Assembly: GCF_031583145.1 (NCBI RefSeq)
Contig: NZ_CP134050.1
Span: 4,267,501 to 4,331,500 of the forward strand
Length of the DNA stretch: 64,000 bases
From: Brevibacillus brevis
GTDB taxonomy: Bacteria; Bacillota; Bacilli; Brevibacillales; Brevibacillaceae
Direction: 5' to 3'
This document shows, piece by piece, positions 43,275 to 51,727 of this stretch. The translations under genes were made by a program, and so were the position numbers. Each line of letters begins with the position of its first letter. Position 1 is the first letter of the stretch. The notes under the pieces are model-generated. The model did not search any database. It saw only the letters and a program-made list of their open reading frames with translations, and was not told the origin of the DNA.

Positions 43275-45528
43275 ACGCTAACACAACCTGATTTCTACCC
43301 GAATTCTTGGCTTCATACAACGCGATGTCCGCTTGATGGAACAGGGACTCGACACTCAAATCTGCACCCGATTCCTTGCTCCACTTCGCGAGACCGCACG
43401 AGATCGTCACTTGCGGAGACGTCTCCTGCTCGACGCAGTTGCGAATTCTCTCGGCCACACTGTGCGCAGTGGCCTTGTCCACACGCGGCAAGTACACCGC
43501 CAGTTCTTCGCCCCCCCAGCGCGCCGCGATGTCGCTGTCGCGGATGCTGTGGCGAATCAGATTGGAGACCTGGATCAGCACTTCATCCCCTACCTGGTGG
43601 CCAAACGTATCATTCACGGTTTTAAAGTAATCGATGTCGATCAAAATCAGGGAGCCGTATCCATCCTGCTCAAGCGAGGCGCGGACCCTTTCGTTCAAAT
43701 GCCTGCGGGTGTAAAGCCCTGTCAGGTTGTCCGTGATGACCATGCGCTCCATTTCGTTGTGCAGGACCGCGTTTGTCATCGCCAGGCTGGCGTGTTGGCC
43801 GAATATTTCGAGCAGCTTGTAGTCGTCAAAACTAAAAAAATGATAGCGAGAATCAGCGACTAGCAGCACTCCACTTATTTCGCCCTCCACAATCAGCGGG
43901 ACGCCCATGAGCGAGCAGCAAGGCAGCAGCGAGAAAGGCAGCGGACCGGCTCCCGGCTGAGCCAGCAGCAGCGCCTGCTTGTTCTGCAGGATTTCCTGAA
44001 ACGGCTTTTCGTTCGTCGGCACCATCATTCCGTTGAACTCCGGGATCGATGCGGAAAGGACGTCAAAACGGTCTTCTCCAGGCGCTTTGCTTAAAATGGC
44101 GCAAAACTCGGCGTCAAAGGTAGCGCCCATCATCGTGGTCACAAAGTCCAAAATTTCCTTCAGATCGAGGCTGCGGTTGAGCTGTCTCGCCATTTCGTTG
44201 ATCAGACGCAGCTCGCGGATCAGGTTGCGGGATTGCTGGTACAGCTGTGCGTTTTCAAAAGCGGTCCCCGCGGTGTCTGCCAAAATCGCGATGTAATCCG
44301 TTTCGTGCTGGCTAAGCGACACCCGCTCGTCCGACGTGACTTGCAGCACTCCGTAGATTCCCTGCTTCCCGAGCAGCGGAGCCGCGATGACCGTCGTCGC
44401 GTGCTCGCCCTCGCCTGTCGTCTCCACGATCAGCCTGCCTTCCAGATAGGCTCTCGTGCTGGTCGAAGGCTCCGCTTCCTGAAAGGACAGCTGCTTCACG
44501 GGAGTCGTCGCATTCGGTTCGACCGTCAGAAACAGCTCGACCGACAAATGCGGGTACAGGCTGGGAATGCTGGTGACAATTTCGTGCAAGACGTCGTTCA
44601 CATCGATGGAGGCCTGAATTTTGGACATCAGCTGGTACAATAGGTCCTTTTTGCTGGCTTCCCTGCGCAGCTCGTCCAGCCGAATTGCCCTCCACAGCGC
44701 ACTGCTTGCTTTTTCGCCCACCTCCTGCAGAAAAGCGACATCCCGCTCGTCATACGTGCAATCCATCTCGTCCGGGGGCAAGTGAAGGATAAGCGCGTAC
44801 AACGGGTGGGACTGGCAGTTGACGGGGACGATGACAATCCGGTTGCCGTCGAGAACCGATGGCTCTACGGGCTCCTGTCCGATCCGGGCGACTACCCGGG
44901 CGATATCGCCTGGCCCACCGCCCGTGTGCTGGGTCGTCACGGACTCCTGCGGGATGCAGAGCCTGTTTGCGGACAGCTTTACGGCCGAGCAGTAGCCTTT
45001 CTGGATGATATCGCTGATCTGCGTAGTCAGACAACCCAAGAGATCGCGAGCCGTGTCGTGAAAGTTGAGATCCATGATAATCTGGCTGGTCGCGTGCTGG
45101 ATGTAGGCGTCGTAGCCCATCCGTATCATCGGCTCCAGTCCCCGCATGTAGGAAAAGAGTTCGAAGTCGATTTGCGACTGGGGAGCGATCATTCCGACGA
45201 CAGCGCGGACACGTCCGTCGTTTTCGCGCAGGGGAATGGCCCCGTACACGCAATCATCCCCCTCCCATGCTCTCACGACAATTTCCCTGCCACCGGTCGC
45301 CTCCGTGATCACCTCGTATACTTTCCCGGAAGGAACAGAGTGCAGCATCAGGTCAAGTCCTTGAGGGTGCCAGGATTGGCCTGCCATTAGCTCCAGGAAG
45401 TTGATTACGCGGCCCCCGGAATCTGTCAAGAAAAGGATGCCTGGGCGCTTTTCCGGCCACGATTGCAAGATAAAGTGGGCTGTGTAGGAAAAGACCGTCT
45501 CTAACTTCCCCAACATTTTACTTGACAC
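43273..45528 (-). CDS. GAF-GGDEF diguanylate cyclase (YtrP-like)
   Basis: 751 aa cytosolic protein. Several GAF-like modules cover about 1-580, with a short coiled linker before the GGDEF domain. The latter has MVITDNLTGLYTRRHLNERV, IDIDYFKTVNDTFGHQVGDE and the active-site motif RWGGEEL; RDSD five residues before it is an intact RxxD inhibitory site. It should therefore make cyclic di-GMP. B. subtilis YtrP, encoded near rpsD, is considered degenerate; this one looks active. GTG start with GGGAG. It follows the phosphatase gene by 32 bases. Confidence 0.92.
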   Translation of the reverse strand: MSSKMLGKLETVFSYTAHFILQSWPEKRPGILFLTDSGGRVINFLELMAGQSWHPQGLDLMLHSVPSGKVYEVITEATGGREIVVRAWEGDDCVYGAIPLRENDGRVRAVVGMIAPQSQIDFELFSYMRGLEPMIRMGYDAYIQHATSQIIMDLNFHDTARDLLGCLTTQISDIIQKGYCSAVKLSANRLCIPQESVTTQHTGGGPGDIARVVARIGQEPVEPSVLDGNRIVIVPVNCQSHPLYALILHLPPDEMDCTYDERDVAFLQEVGEKASSALWRAIRLDELRREASKKDLLYQLMSKIQASIDVNDVLHEIVTSIPSLYPHLSVELFLTVEPNATTPVKQLSFQEAEPSTSTRAYLEGRLIVETTGEGEHATTVIAAPLLGKQGIYGVLQVTSDERVSLSQHETDYIAILADTAGTAFENAQLYQQSRNLIRELRLINEMARQLNRSLDLKEILDFVTTMMGATFDAEFCAILSKAPGEDRFDVLSASIPEFNGMMVPTNEKPFQEILQNKQALLLAQPGAGPLPFSLLPCCSLMGVPLIVEGEISGVLLVADSRYHFFSFDDYKLLEIFGQHASLAMTNAVLHNEMERMVITDNLTGLYTRRHLNERVRASLEQDGYGSLILIDIDYFKTVNDTFGHQVGDEVLIQVSNLIRHSIRDSDIAARWGGEELAVYLPRVDKATAHSVAERIRNCVEQETSPQVTISCGLAKWSKESGADLSVESLFHQADIALYEAKNSGRNQVVLA

Positions 45529-45560
45529 GAGATACTCCCTCTCTCAACATTTTCTCAAAT

Positions 45561-46136
45561 TTACAAATGGTCTGTACAGTTTACCTGCAAGACATCCCAT
45601 CGATCGAAAGCGTACCGGAACACCGTGATTCCCGTATTGTCGATCCGCGTGATCCCCGTTCCCTGCTCGCCCGCTGTCACATAATGCAAAAAGCTGTTGA
45701 TGAGGCCACCGTGCGAAACGACGACGATCGCTTCACCCGGGTGGTTCTTCGCCAGCTCTGTGAGGGCTGTCACCGCGCGCTGCTGCATATCCTCGAAAGT
45801 CTCGATGCCACAGGCAGCTTCGTCCTGCGCCTCAAAGCGGGCGCGGATTTCCTCGTAGGTCAGCCCTTCCCATTCCCCGTAGCAACGCTCCCGCAGGGTC
45901 GTCCGGGTGGATACGGCCGATCCGGACGCTTCGGCAATCTTCGTCGCAGTCACGTAAGCTCGGCTCAAATCACTGGAGTAAATGGCGTGGATCGTTTCGT
46001 CCCGGAACCGCCGGGCTACCTTCTCTGCCTGTTGCAATCCTTGATCGTTCAAAGCAATGTCACTGTGACCTTGTATCCGCCGGACTTGATTCCACTGTGT
46101 CTCTCCGTGGCGAACGAGGTACATGATAGTCTCCAA
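45561..46136 (-). CDS. Histidine phosphatase family protein (phosphoglycerate mutase-like)
   Basis: 191 aa. The catalytic RHG motif is in MYLVRHGETQWN (phospho-His near residue 10), second-site residues in IYSSDLSRAYVTA and ERCYGEWEGLTYEE, and the second histidine in VVVSHGGLINSF. This is the branch-1 histidine phosphatase fold; substrates include phosphoglycerate, alpha-ribazole-P and others. It is upstream of, and probably co-transcribed with, the GGDEF gene. A 230-base divergent promoter region separates it from the SLH gene. Confidence 0.92.
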   Translation of the reverse strand: METIMYLVRHGETQWNQVRRIQGHSDIALNDQGLQQAEKVARRFRDETIHAIYSSDLSRAYVTATKIAEASGSAVSTRTTLRERCYGEWEGLTYEEIRARFEAQDEAACGIETFEDMQQRAVTALTELAKNHPGEAIVVVSHGGLINSFLHYVTAGEQGTGITRIDNTGITVFRYAFDRWDVLQVNCTDHL

Positions 46137-46366
46137 GGCGGCAAATCTCCTTTAACCAAACTTTCGATAATACTTCTTATTATATAAGATGCTATTACGC
46201 AATTCTAGATTGATAAAAAAACATTTGGGACAAAATTCCCATTATTCTTCCTTTCCGCGGGGTCCGAGCCTCTTTGTACCTTTTTTCTCCATCACAGTGA
46301 AACGGTACCTCTCTTCGGCTCGTCAGAGTGTTAGGTAAGCATTTTGACACCGTTGGAGGGATTCTC

Positions 46367-48664
46367 ATGAAGCCATGGCTCGTACGCTCGAGCTCATTTC
46401 TGTTGACGGCCAGCCTGGTGCTGCCAGCCGTCTCGGCGCACGCCCAAACGCCAGTCGCTGCCGTTGACCTCGCGGCTGCCGACAGCGTCAAGGTCGGAGG
46501 CGCCGCGCTTGCTGCCGCCAGCAAAGCCAAGCTGTCCAAGGAGGATGCGGTGAACCTCGCCAAAAAGATCGTGCCCACGCAAGGGCTGGAGCTGACCCAA
46601 GTCTCGTTTCGTTCCGCCGATTATTGGCGGCCGTTTCCCGAGTGGACTTTCAACTGGGTAAAGAAAGCAGCAAAAAGCAATGATGTCGAGCTTTCTTACA
46701 GCATCGGCATCCACGCGGACACCGGAGAGGTCACTTCCTATTCCCGCTTCGACCGCGGCGCTTCCAACCTGCCGTATGCCAAACGCGTTTCGTACGAGGA
46801 TGCGCGCAAGCAGGCGGAAAACTTCCTGGCCAAGTACAATCCCGGCAAAGCCGCCGAGACCCGCCTGTATTTGCGCGACATGCCCGCTCCCAAAACGCCA
46901 CTGAACTCCGAAACTGCCTATTCGTTCCGGTTCGTTCGGGTCGTAGACGGGGTTCTCTTTCCCGAAAACAGCGCAGACATTACGGTGGACGGCGCGGGAA
47001 TCGTGACAGGCTACTCGCTTATGTGGAACGACGTCACGTTTGAAAAACCGTCCAAGATCATCTCCCAGGAGGAAGCGGAGGAACGGATGACCGCCGAAGC
47101 GACTGCTCCCCTCTCTTATTTGCTGCCGTGGGAAAAAACCGGGGAGGAACGCAACAAGCCCGTCCTGGCCTATCAAAATCCGTTTATCTTTTACATCGAT
47201 GCCAAGGACGGAACTGCCTTGACGTCACCGTATCTGGTTCCCCGCAGCCAGGTAAAAGCTCCGACACCGGTGAGCGAGAAAAAGCTGCCGGCACGACACA
47301 GCGGCGCTCCTCTCTCGCAGGACGAAGCGGTCAAGTGGGCCTCGCAAACGTTTGACCTCGGCAAATACGAGCTGCGTTCGGCCAATTACAGCGAAACCGA
47401 TTATCGTGGCAACCGTCCCGTCTGGAATCTGGAATACGGAGGAACGGACAAGGGCGACGGCGGTTATCTGTACGTATCCATTGATGCCAAAACGGGCGAC
47501 ATCCTCGCCTACAACAAAGACGTCCGCCCTCTCGCGACAGAAAAGGCCACTGCCAAGAAGGCGGATCCTGACAGTCTGAAGGAAAAGGCGCTGGAAACTA
47601 TCCGCAAATGGTCCCCTACCATCGCCAATCAGCTGTACTGGATCGACCGCTCCCTGGATGAAGCAAGCCGGGGTGACTCGGATCGCTACAGCGTGACATT
47701 CCAGCGCTATCTGGACGGGATCGCTGCCGCAACCGGCTCCGCATCGCTGACGTATGACGCCAAGAGCGGAGAACTCCTCTCGTACTACGCCGAGTTCGGC
47801 AGCGAGACGTACCCGGCGAAGCCAGGCAAAATTTTGTCGGCTGAGGATGCGATTTCCGCCTGGAAGGATGAGACCGAAGTAGAAGCTGTCTACGTGCTGA
47901 CGCCACAGAGCGAGCAAGACCGCAAAAAAATGGAGGCGACTCCGTCTTATTTGCCGAAGCGTACGGCCAAACTGGTGTACCGTACCATATCCACTCCCTT
48001 TGAGCAGTCTTACTACCTCGATGCCGTGACCGGTGAATGGCGCTCACAGGCTTCCGGAAAAGTCGTCAACCTTCACCGGGCCGAGCCTGCCGATCTGAAG
48101 GGGCATCCGGCCGAAAAAGAGCTTTCGCTCATGTACGAGTATGACGCTCTCTCCCTGATCGACGGCAAGATTCTGCCGGATCGGCAAATCACGCGCGGCG
48201 AGATGGTCGAGATGCTGATGATCAGCCTCAACAATGGACGCTACTATCCGGTCTACGGTGCCGAGCGCAAGGCGACATACAGCGACGTGGCCAACGGCTC
48301 CCGCTTCTTCTCTGCGGTCGAAGCCGCCGTAGACCGCGGCCTGCTTGACAAAAACGCTTCCAAGCTCAATCCCGATGAGCCAATCAATCGGGAAGAGCTG
48401 GCTGACATGATCGTCCGCGCCCTGGGTTACAGCAATCTGGCGAACTATTCTGGCATGTTCCAGTCCAACCTGACAGACATTTCCGGATCGAAGCATCGCG
48501 GGGCGATCGTCATCGCCACTACCTTGGGCATCATCCCGACCGACAAGACGGCTTTTCATCCGCAAGCCGCCGTATCCCGTGCCGATGCCGCCATCGCCTT
48601 CACCCGCTTCCTGGAAAAGCGGGGGGATCAGAATTCCCAGCCAGTCGCCTACACGGCCGAGTAA
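46367..48664 (+). CDS. Exported SLH-domain protein with YcdB/PepSY-like repeats
   Basis: 765 aa. Signal peptide (about residues 1-27, SAHAQ), then two repeats of a YcdB/YcdC-like (DUF4901/PepSY-related) unit: each has an alpha-helical SxEDAxxxAxxF segment followed by W-F-Y rich strands and 'xAxTGEVxSY'-type ends (for example GIHADTGEVTSYSRF and SIDAKTGDILAYNKD). The C-terminal part (from about 615) has SLH modules (QITRGEMVEMLMISLN, ADMIVRALGYSN, VSRADAAIAFTRFLE) that anchor proteins to pyruvylated cell-wall polymer. It is a cell-surface protein of unknown enzymatic role. GGAGGG precedes ATG 46367. Confidence 0.88.
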   Translation: MKPWLVRSSSFLLTASLVLPAVSAHAQTPVAAVDLAAADSVKVGGAALAAASKAKLSKEDAVNLAKKIVPTQGLELTQVSFRSADYWRPFPEWTFNWVKKAAKSNDVELSYSIGIHADTGEVTSYSRFDRGASNLPYAKRVSYEDARKQAENFLAKYNPGKAAETRLYLRDMPAPKTPLNSETAYSFRFVRVVDGVLFPENSADITVDGAGIVTGYSLMWNDVTFEKPSKIISQEEAEERMTAEATAPLSYLLPWEKTGEERNKPVLAYQNPFIFYIDAKDGTALTSPYLVPRSQVKAPTPVSEKKLPARHSGAPLSQDEAVKWASQTFDLGKYELRSANYSETDYRGNRPVWNLEYGGTDKGDGGYLYVSIDAKTGDILAYNKDVRPLATEKATAKKADPDSLKEKALETIRKWSPTIANQLYWIDRSLDEASRGDSDRYSVTFQRYLDGIAAATGSASLTYDAKSGELLSYYAEFGSETYPAKPGKILSAEDAISAWKDETEVEAVYVLTPQSEQDRKKMEATPSYLPKRTAKLVYRTISTPFEQSYYLDAVTGEWRSQASGKVVNLHRAEPADLKGHPAEKELSLMYEYDALSLIDGKILPDRQITRGEMVEMLMISLNNGRYYPVYGAERKATYSDVANGSRFFSAVEAAVDRGLLDKNASKLNPDEPINREELADMIVRALGYSNLANYSGMFQSNLTDISGSKHRGAIVIATTLGIIPTDKTAFHPQAAVSRADAAIAFTRFLEKRGDQNSQPVAYTAE

Positions 48665-48672
48665 TGAACACG

Positions 48673-48720
48673 AAAGGCGCCGTCCCCGCTGCTTTTGCGC
48701 GGCCGGCGCCCTTTCTTTTC
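48673..48720 (+). terminator. Terminator after the SLH gene
   Basis: AAAGGCGCCG / CGGCGCCCTTT stem around a 21-base loop, ending CTTTCTTTT. Confidence 0.65.
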
Positions 48721-48722
48721 CC

Positions 48723-48752
48723 TTGACTATCCGCTGCCTATCCTTGTATTAT
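48723..48752 (+). promoter_or_regulatory. Sigma-A promoter of rpsD
   Basis: -35 TTGACT (48723-48728), 18-base spacer, -10 TATTAT (48747-48752). Confidence 0.75.
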
Positions 48753-48758
48753 TGAATG

Positions 48759-48957
48759 TATGTGTACAGGGTAGCATTGATTGCAGGTAAAAACGGAAGG
48801 ATCAACCCTCTTAGTTGCTTCCCTTACAGGCAGCGGCTGAACTACCTGTGAGGAGCACGATGCGGAAACGCTACCGTCCGAAGTTCGTGTAGATAAAGAA
48901 GAAACTAACCTGCCGGAAGTAAACACCTGCGAATCCAAATTAAAGGAGAATGAAAAC
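48759..48957 (+). promoter_or_regulatory. rpsD (S4) autoregulatory leader
   Basis: About 200 bases of untranslated leader between promoter and ATG with strong secondary structure, e.g. ACAGGGTAG (48766-48774) against CTACCTGT (48842-48849). Bacillales rpsD mRNAs carry a leader pseudoknot bound by S4 to repress its own translation. The assignment rests on position, length and gene identity. Confidence 0.6.
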
Positions 48958-49557
48958 ATGTCACGTTACACAGGACCTCGTCACAAACTGGCCCGTCGTC
49001 TGGGTATCTCCCTCGATGGTACAGGAAAAGACATCAAGCGCAACTTCCCTCCAGGTCAACACGGTCACAACAACCGTCGTAAACTGAGCGAGTACGGAAT
49101 TCAGTTGCAAGAAAAACAAAAACTGCGCCACATGTTTGGCCTTAACGAAAAACAATTCCGCCGCACTTTCGATAACGCAAGCAAAATGGCTGGCGTAGTG
49201 GGCGAAAACTTCATGAAATTGCTGGAATCCCGCCTGGATAACGTGGTATACCGCATGGGCTTCGCTCCTACCCGCCCAGCTGCTCGCCAGTTGGTAAACC
49301 ATGGTCACTTCCTGGTAAACGGCAAGAAAGTGAACATCCCATCTTATCGCGTACAACCAGGCGATGTGATCTCCATCCGCGAGAAATCCCGCGGTCTGGA
49401 AATCATCAAAAACTCCCTGGAAAGCCGCAACTTCCTGCCAAACTACATCACTTTCAACGATGCTGCTGCTGAAGGTACCTTCACTCGTCTGCCTGACCGT
49501 GAAGAAATGCCAGCTGAAATCAACGAAGTTCTCATCGTTGAGTTCTACAGCCGTTAA
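48958..49557 (+). CDS. rpsD: 30S ribosomal protein S4
   Basis: 199 aa primary 16S-rRNA binder that starts small-subunit assembly. [20 protein letters not shown], then [15 protein letters not shown] and an S4 RNA-binding domain ([31 protein letters not shown]). Length is normal; codon use is highly biased, as expected for a ribosomal protein. AAAGGAGAA precedes the ATG. Single-gene unit with strong terminator, as in Bacillus. Confidence 0.99.
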   Translation: MSRYTGPRHKLARRLGISLDGTGKDIKRNFPPGQHGHNNRRKLSEYGIQLQEKQKLRHMFGLNEKQFRRTFDNASKMAGVVGENFMKLLESRLDNVVYRMGFAPTRPAARQLVNHGHFLVNGKKVNIPSYRVQPGDVISIREKSRGLEIIKNSLESRNFLPNYITFNDAAAEGTFTRLPDREEMPAEINEVLIVEFYSR

Positions 49558-49570
49558 TCGCTTGAAGAGC

Positions 49571-49611
49571 AAAAAAAGAGTAGCGCCGCCAGCCGGCCTA
49601 CTCTTTTTTTC
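49571..49611. terminator. Bidirectional terminator of rpsD
   Basis: 13-base arms AAAAAAAGAGTAG / CTACTCTTTTTTT with a 14-base loop. Confidence 0.9.
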
Positions 49612-49620
49612 TTTCTCACC

Positions 49621-50100
49621 CTACTGCTGCGCCTGCTTCTCCCGATAGGCTGCAAGTACTCTGTCAATCTGCGCCAAATGGCCGCGAACATGGTTTACAT
49701 ACCGCTCCAACAGCTGTGCGAGTGTCAAAGGCCCCGCCTCTTCATGAATGCCGCAGCGCTGCCAGTCCGCTTCCTCGGCCCGCAAAAGTGCCGGGAGCAT
49801 CGTCTGGCGCAAAAGTCCGAACAGTTCCAGAGATCGCGCCGCATCCTCCAGTGAATACTGCAAGGCATCAGCCCAGGCATCCTGATTGTACGCGGTCAAC
49901 GTCGGGTTTTCTTCTGCAAGGACCCTTTTCATCCGGTGAACGCCAACGATCTCCGCATCCGCCAGATGAATGATGATCTCATGGATGCTCCACTTGTCCG
50001 GAGCAGGCTTGAACTGCAGCTCCTCCTTTGTCAAACCGCCAATCGCATTCTTCACCTGGTCATATCCGCTTCCATACTCTGCAACGAGCTGTTGGACCAT
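49621..50100 (-). CDS. DinB family protein
   Basis: 159 aa four-helix bundle. DinB/YfiT metal ligands appear as WSIHEIIIHLADAEIVGVHR (first His near 49) and YVNHVRGHLAQIDRVL (two His near the C-terminus). DinB proteins include thiol transferases (bacillithiol-dependent BstA) and uncharacterised members. Monocistronic, convergent with rpsD. Confidence 0.88.
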   Translation of the reverse strand: MVQQLVAEYGSGYDQVKNAIGGLTKEELQFKPAPDKWSIHEIIIHLADAEIVGVHRMKRVLAEENPTLTAYNQDAWADALQYSLEDAARSLELFGLLRQTMLPALLRAEEADWQRCGIHEEAGPLTLAQLLERYVNHVRGHLAQIDRVLAAYREKQAQQ

Positions 50101-50280
50101 ACGCTAAATCACTCCTTCACCCTATCTGCTTGTTTCCTTTGCCTTCCATTTTACACGCCCTGAGAAAAAATGAGGAGCCGCTGCTCAGTGGTTTGTCCGC
50201 ATTTTTTGGTGGTAAGTATCCATTTTTATAATAGGAAGACATCGGCGCCCACGTGGCTTTATCCTGAACGCGTCCCCTGC

Positions 50281-50330
50281 ATGCGAGCCCCGGGAGCAAT
50301 TGGGGCAAGATGTAGAGGGGCAGCTCGCAT
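50281..50330 (+). promoter_or_regulatory. Hairpin in the leader of the Old Yellow Enzyme gene
   Basis: ATGCGAGCCCC (50281-50291) faces GGGGCAGCTCGCAT (50317-50330): eight perfect pairs, a 2-base bulge and four GC pairs. It lies 39 bases before the ATG and downstream of a likely -10 TATAAT at about 50227. Could be an operator or attenuator; no known riboswitch recognised. Confidence 0.4.
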
Positions 50331-50369
50331 ACTGATCCGCAATTTCAAACAGAAGAAAAGAGGGAGACC

Positions 50370-51503
50370 ATGAATCCAAAATACCAGCCTTTCTTTGAGA
50401 CCTTCCGCTTTCGCAGCGGAGTACAGGTGAACAACCGGATCGTCATGGCACCGATGACCACCTATTCGGCCGACCCGGACGATACCGTTTCCAAAGCGGA
50501 AGTGGCCTACTACGTCCGCCGCTCCAAAGGTGTCGGCATGGTCATCACCGCCTGCACATACGTAACCGCAAATGGCAAAGGATTTCACGGGGAGTTTGCC
50601 GGAGATCGCGACGAAATGATCCCGAGCCTGCGTGAGCTTGCCTCGGCGATCAAGGGCCAGGGGGCAAAAGCCATCCTGCAAATTTTCCACGGCGGGCGCA
50701 TGTGTCCACCGGAGCTCGTTCCCCAAGGCGATGTGGTCAGCGCCAGCAGCGTCGCCGCGGAACAGCAAGGAGCGAAAGTCCCTCGCGCACTGACTGAGGA
50801 GGAAATTCAGGAGATCATCACGTCGTTCGGGGAAACGACCCGCCGCGCGATTGAAGCCGGCTATGACGGCGTCGAGATTCACGGTGCCAATGGCTACCTG
50901 GTGCAGCAATTCTTCTCCCCCCACTCCAATCGCCGCGAGGATCGCTGGGGAGGAAGCCTGGAAAATCGCCTGCGCTTCCCGCTTGCTGTCGTGGACGAAG
51001 TGAAACGAGTCGTATCCCAGCATGCGAAGGAGCCGTTTCTGGTCGGATACCGCTTCTCGCCTGAGGAGCCGGAGACCCCCGGGATCACGATGGCGGATAC
51101 CTTGGTGCTGACCGATGCCCTGGCAAGCAAAGAGCTGGACTACTTGCACGTGTCCCTGATGGATTTCTGGTCCACTCCTCGCCGTGGAGCAGACGGTTCC
51201 GACGCGACTCGGATTGAGCTGATCCAAAAGCAGGTCGCGGGACGCGTACCTCTGATTGGAGTCGGTTCCATCCATACACCGGACGAGGCGTTGAAAGCCC
51301 TGGAATCCGGCGTGCCGTTCGTCGCGCTTGGCCGCGAGCTGATCATCGAGCCGGATTGGGTGGAAAAAGTCCGGCAAGGCCGTGAAGCCGAGATCCGGGT
51401 CGAGCTCTCCCGCCACGATCAGGCTCGCTTGGAGATCCCTGACCCACTCTGGCAAGCCGTCGTCAATACGCCAGGCTGGTTCCCGATCGCAGAAAAGGGA
51501 TAA
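50370..51503 (+). CDS. NADH:flavin oxidoreductase, Old Yellow Enzyme family
   Basis: 377 aa FMN-dependent TIM-barrel ene-reductase. KRIVMAPM-like N-terminus (NNRIVMAPMTTY), substrate-site region ILQIFHGGRMC (FMN contacts), GYDGVEIHGANGYLVQQFFS and NRREDRWGGSLENRLRF are diagnostic, with the C-terminal phosphate loop VGSIHTPDEAL and ALGRELI. Active-site acid is in the H-G-A-N motif region rather than the YqjM type. Reduces activated C=C bonds with NAD(P)H; true substrate unknown. AGAGGGAG precedes the ATG. Monocistronic. Confidence 0.94.
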   Translation: MNPKYQPFFETFRFRSGVQVNNRIVMAPMTTYSADPDDTVSKAEVAYYVRRSKGVGMVITACTYVTANGKGFHGEFAGDRDEMIPSLRELASAIKGQGAKAILQIFHGGRMCPPELVPQGDVVSASSVAAEQQGAKVPRALTEEEIQEIITSFGETTRRAIEAGYDGVEIHGANGYLVQQFFSPHSNRREDRWGGSLENRLRFPLAVVDEVKRVVSQHAKEPFLVGYRFSPEEPETPGITMADTLVLTDALASKELDYLHVSLMDFWSTPRRGADGSDATRIELIQKQVAGRVPLIGVGSIHTPDEALKALESGVPFVALGRELIIEPDWVEKVRQGREAEIRVELSRHDQARLEIPDPLWQAVVNTPGWFPIAEKG

Positions 51504-51527
51504 TCGGAAGACCAGAACGGATCATCG

Positions 51528-51567
51528 GGAGTCTGTGCAGCATTTATCTGCTCGCAGGCTCCTTTTT
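51528..51567 (+). terminator. Terminator after the Old Yellow Enzyme gene
   Basis: Imperfect stem starting GGAGTCTG and ending CAGGCTCC, followed by TTTTT. Confidence 0.65.
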
Positions 51568-51727
51568 CCTATTCCGCCTGCCCTACAACCGCCCGCCATT
51601 TTCCCCTCTCTTTCCCCACCATTTTCTGCGCCATTCGACAGACGTCCCCCCTTGCCAACTTCCGCACTTCTATCCTCCAGGTTCCTCGTATGGTATAATC
51701 AGGGTGTATGCTAGGGGGTCATAAACT

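Noticed and set aside
51590-51690. Pyrimidine-rich strand before the PBP gene as a regulatory element
   Set aside because: Composition only; no repeat, hairpin or known motif could be defined.
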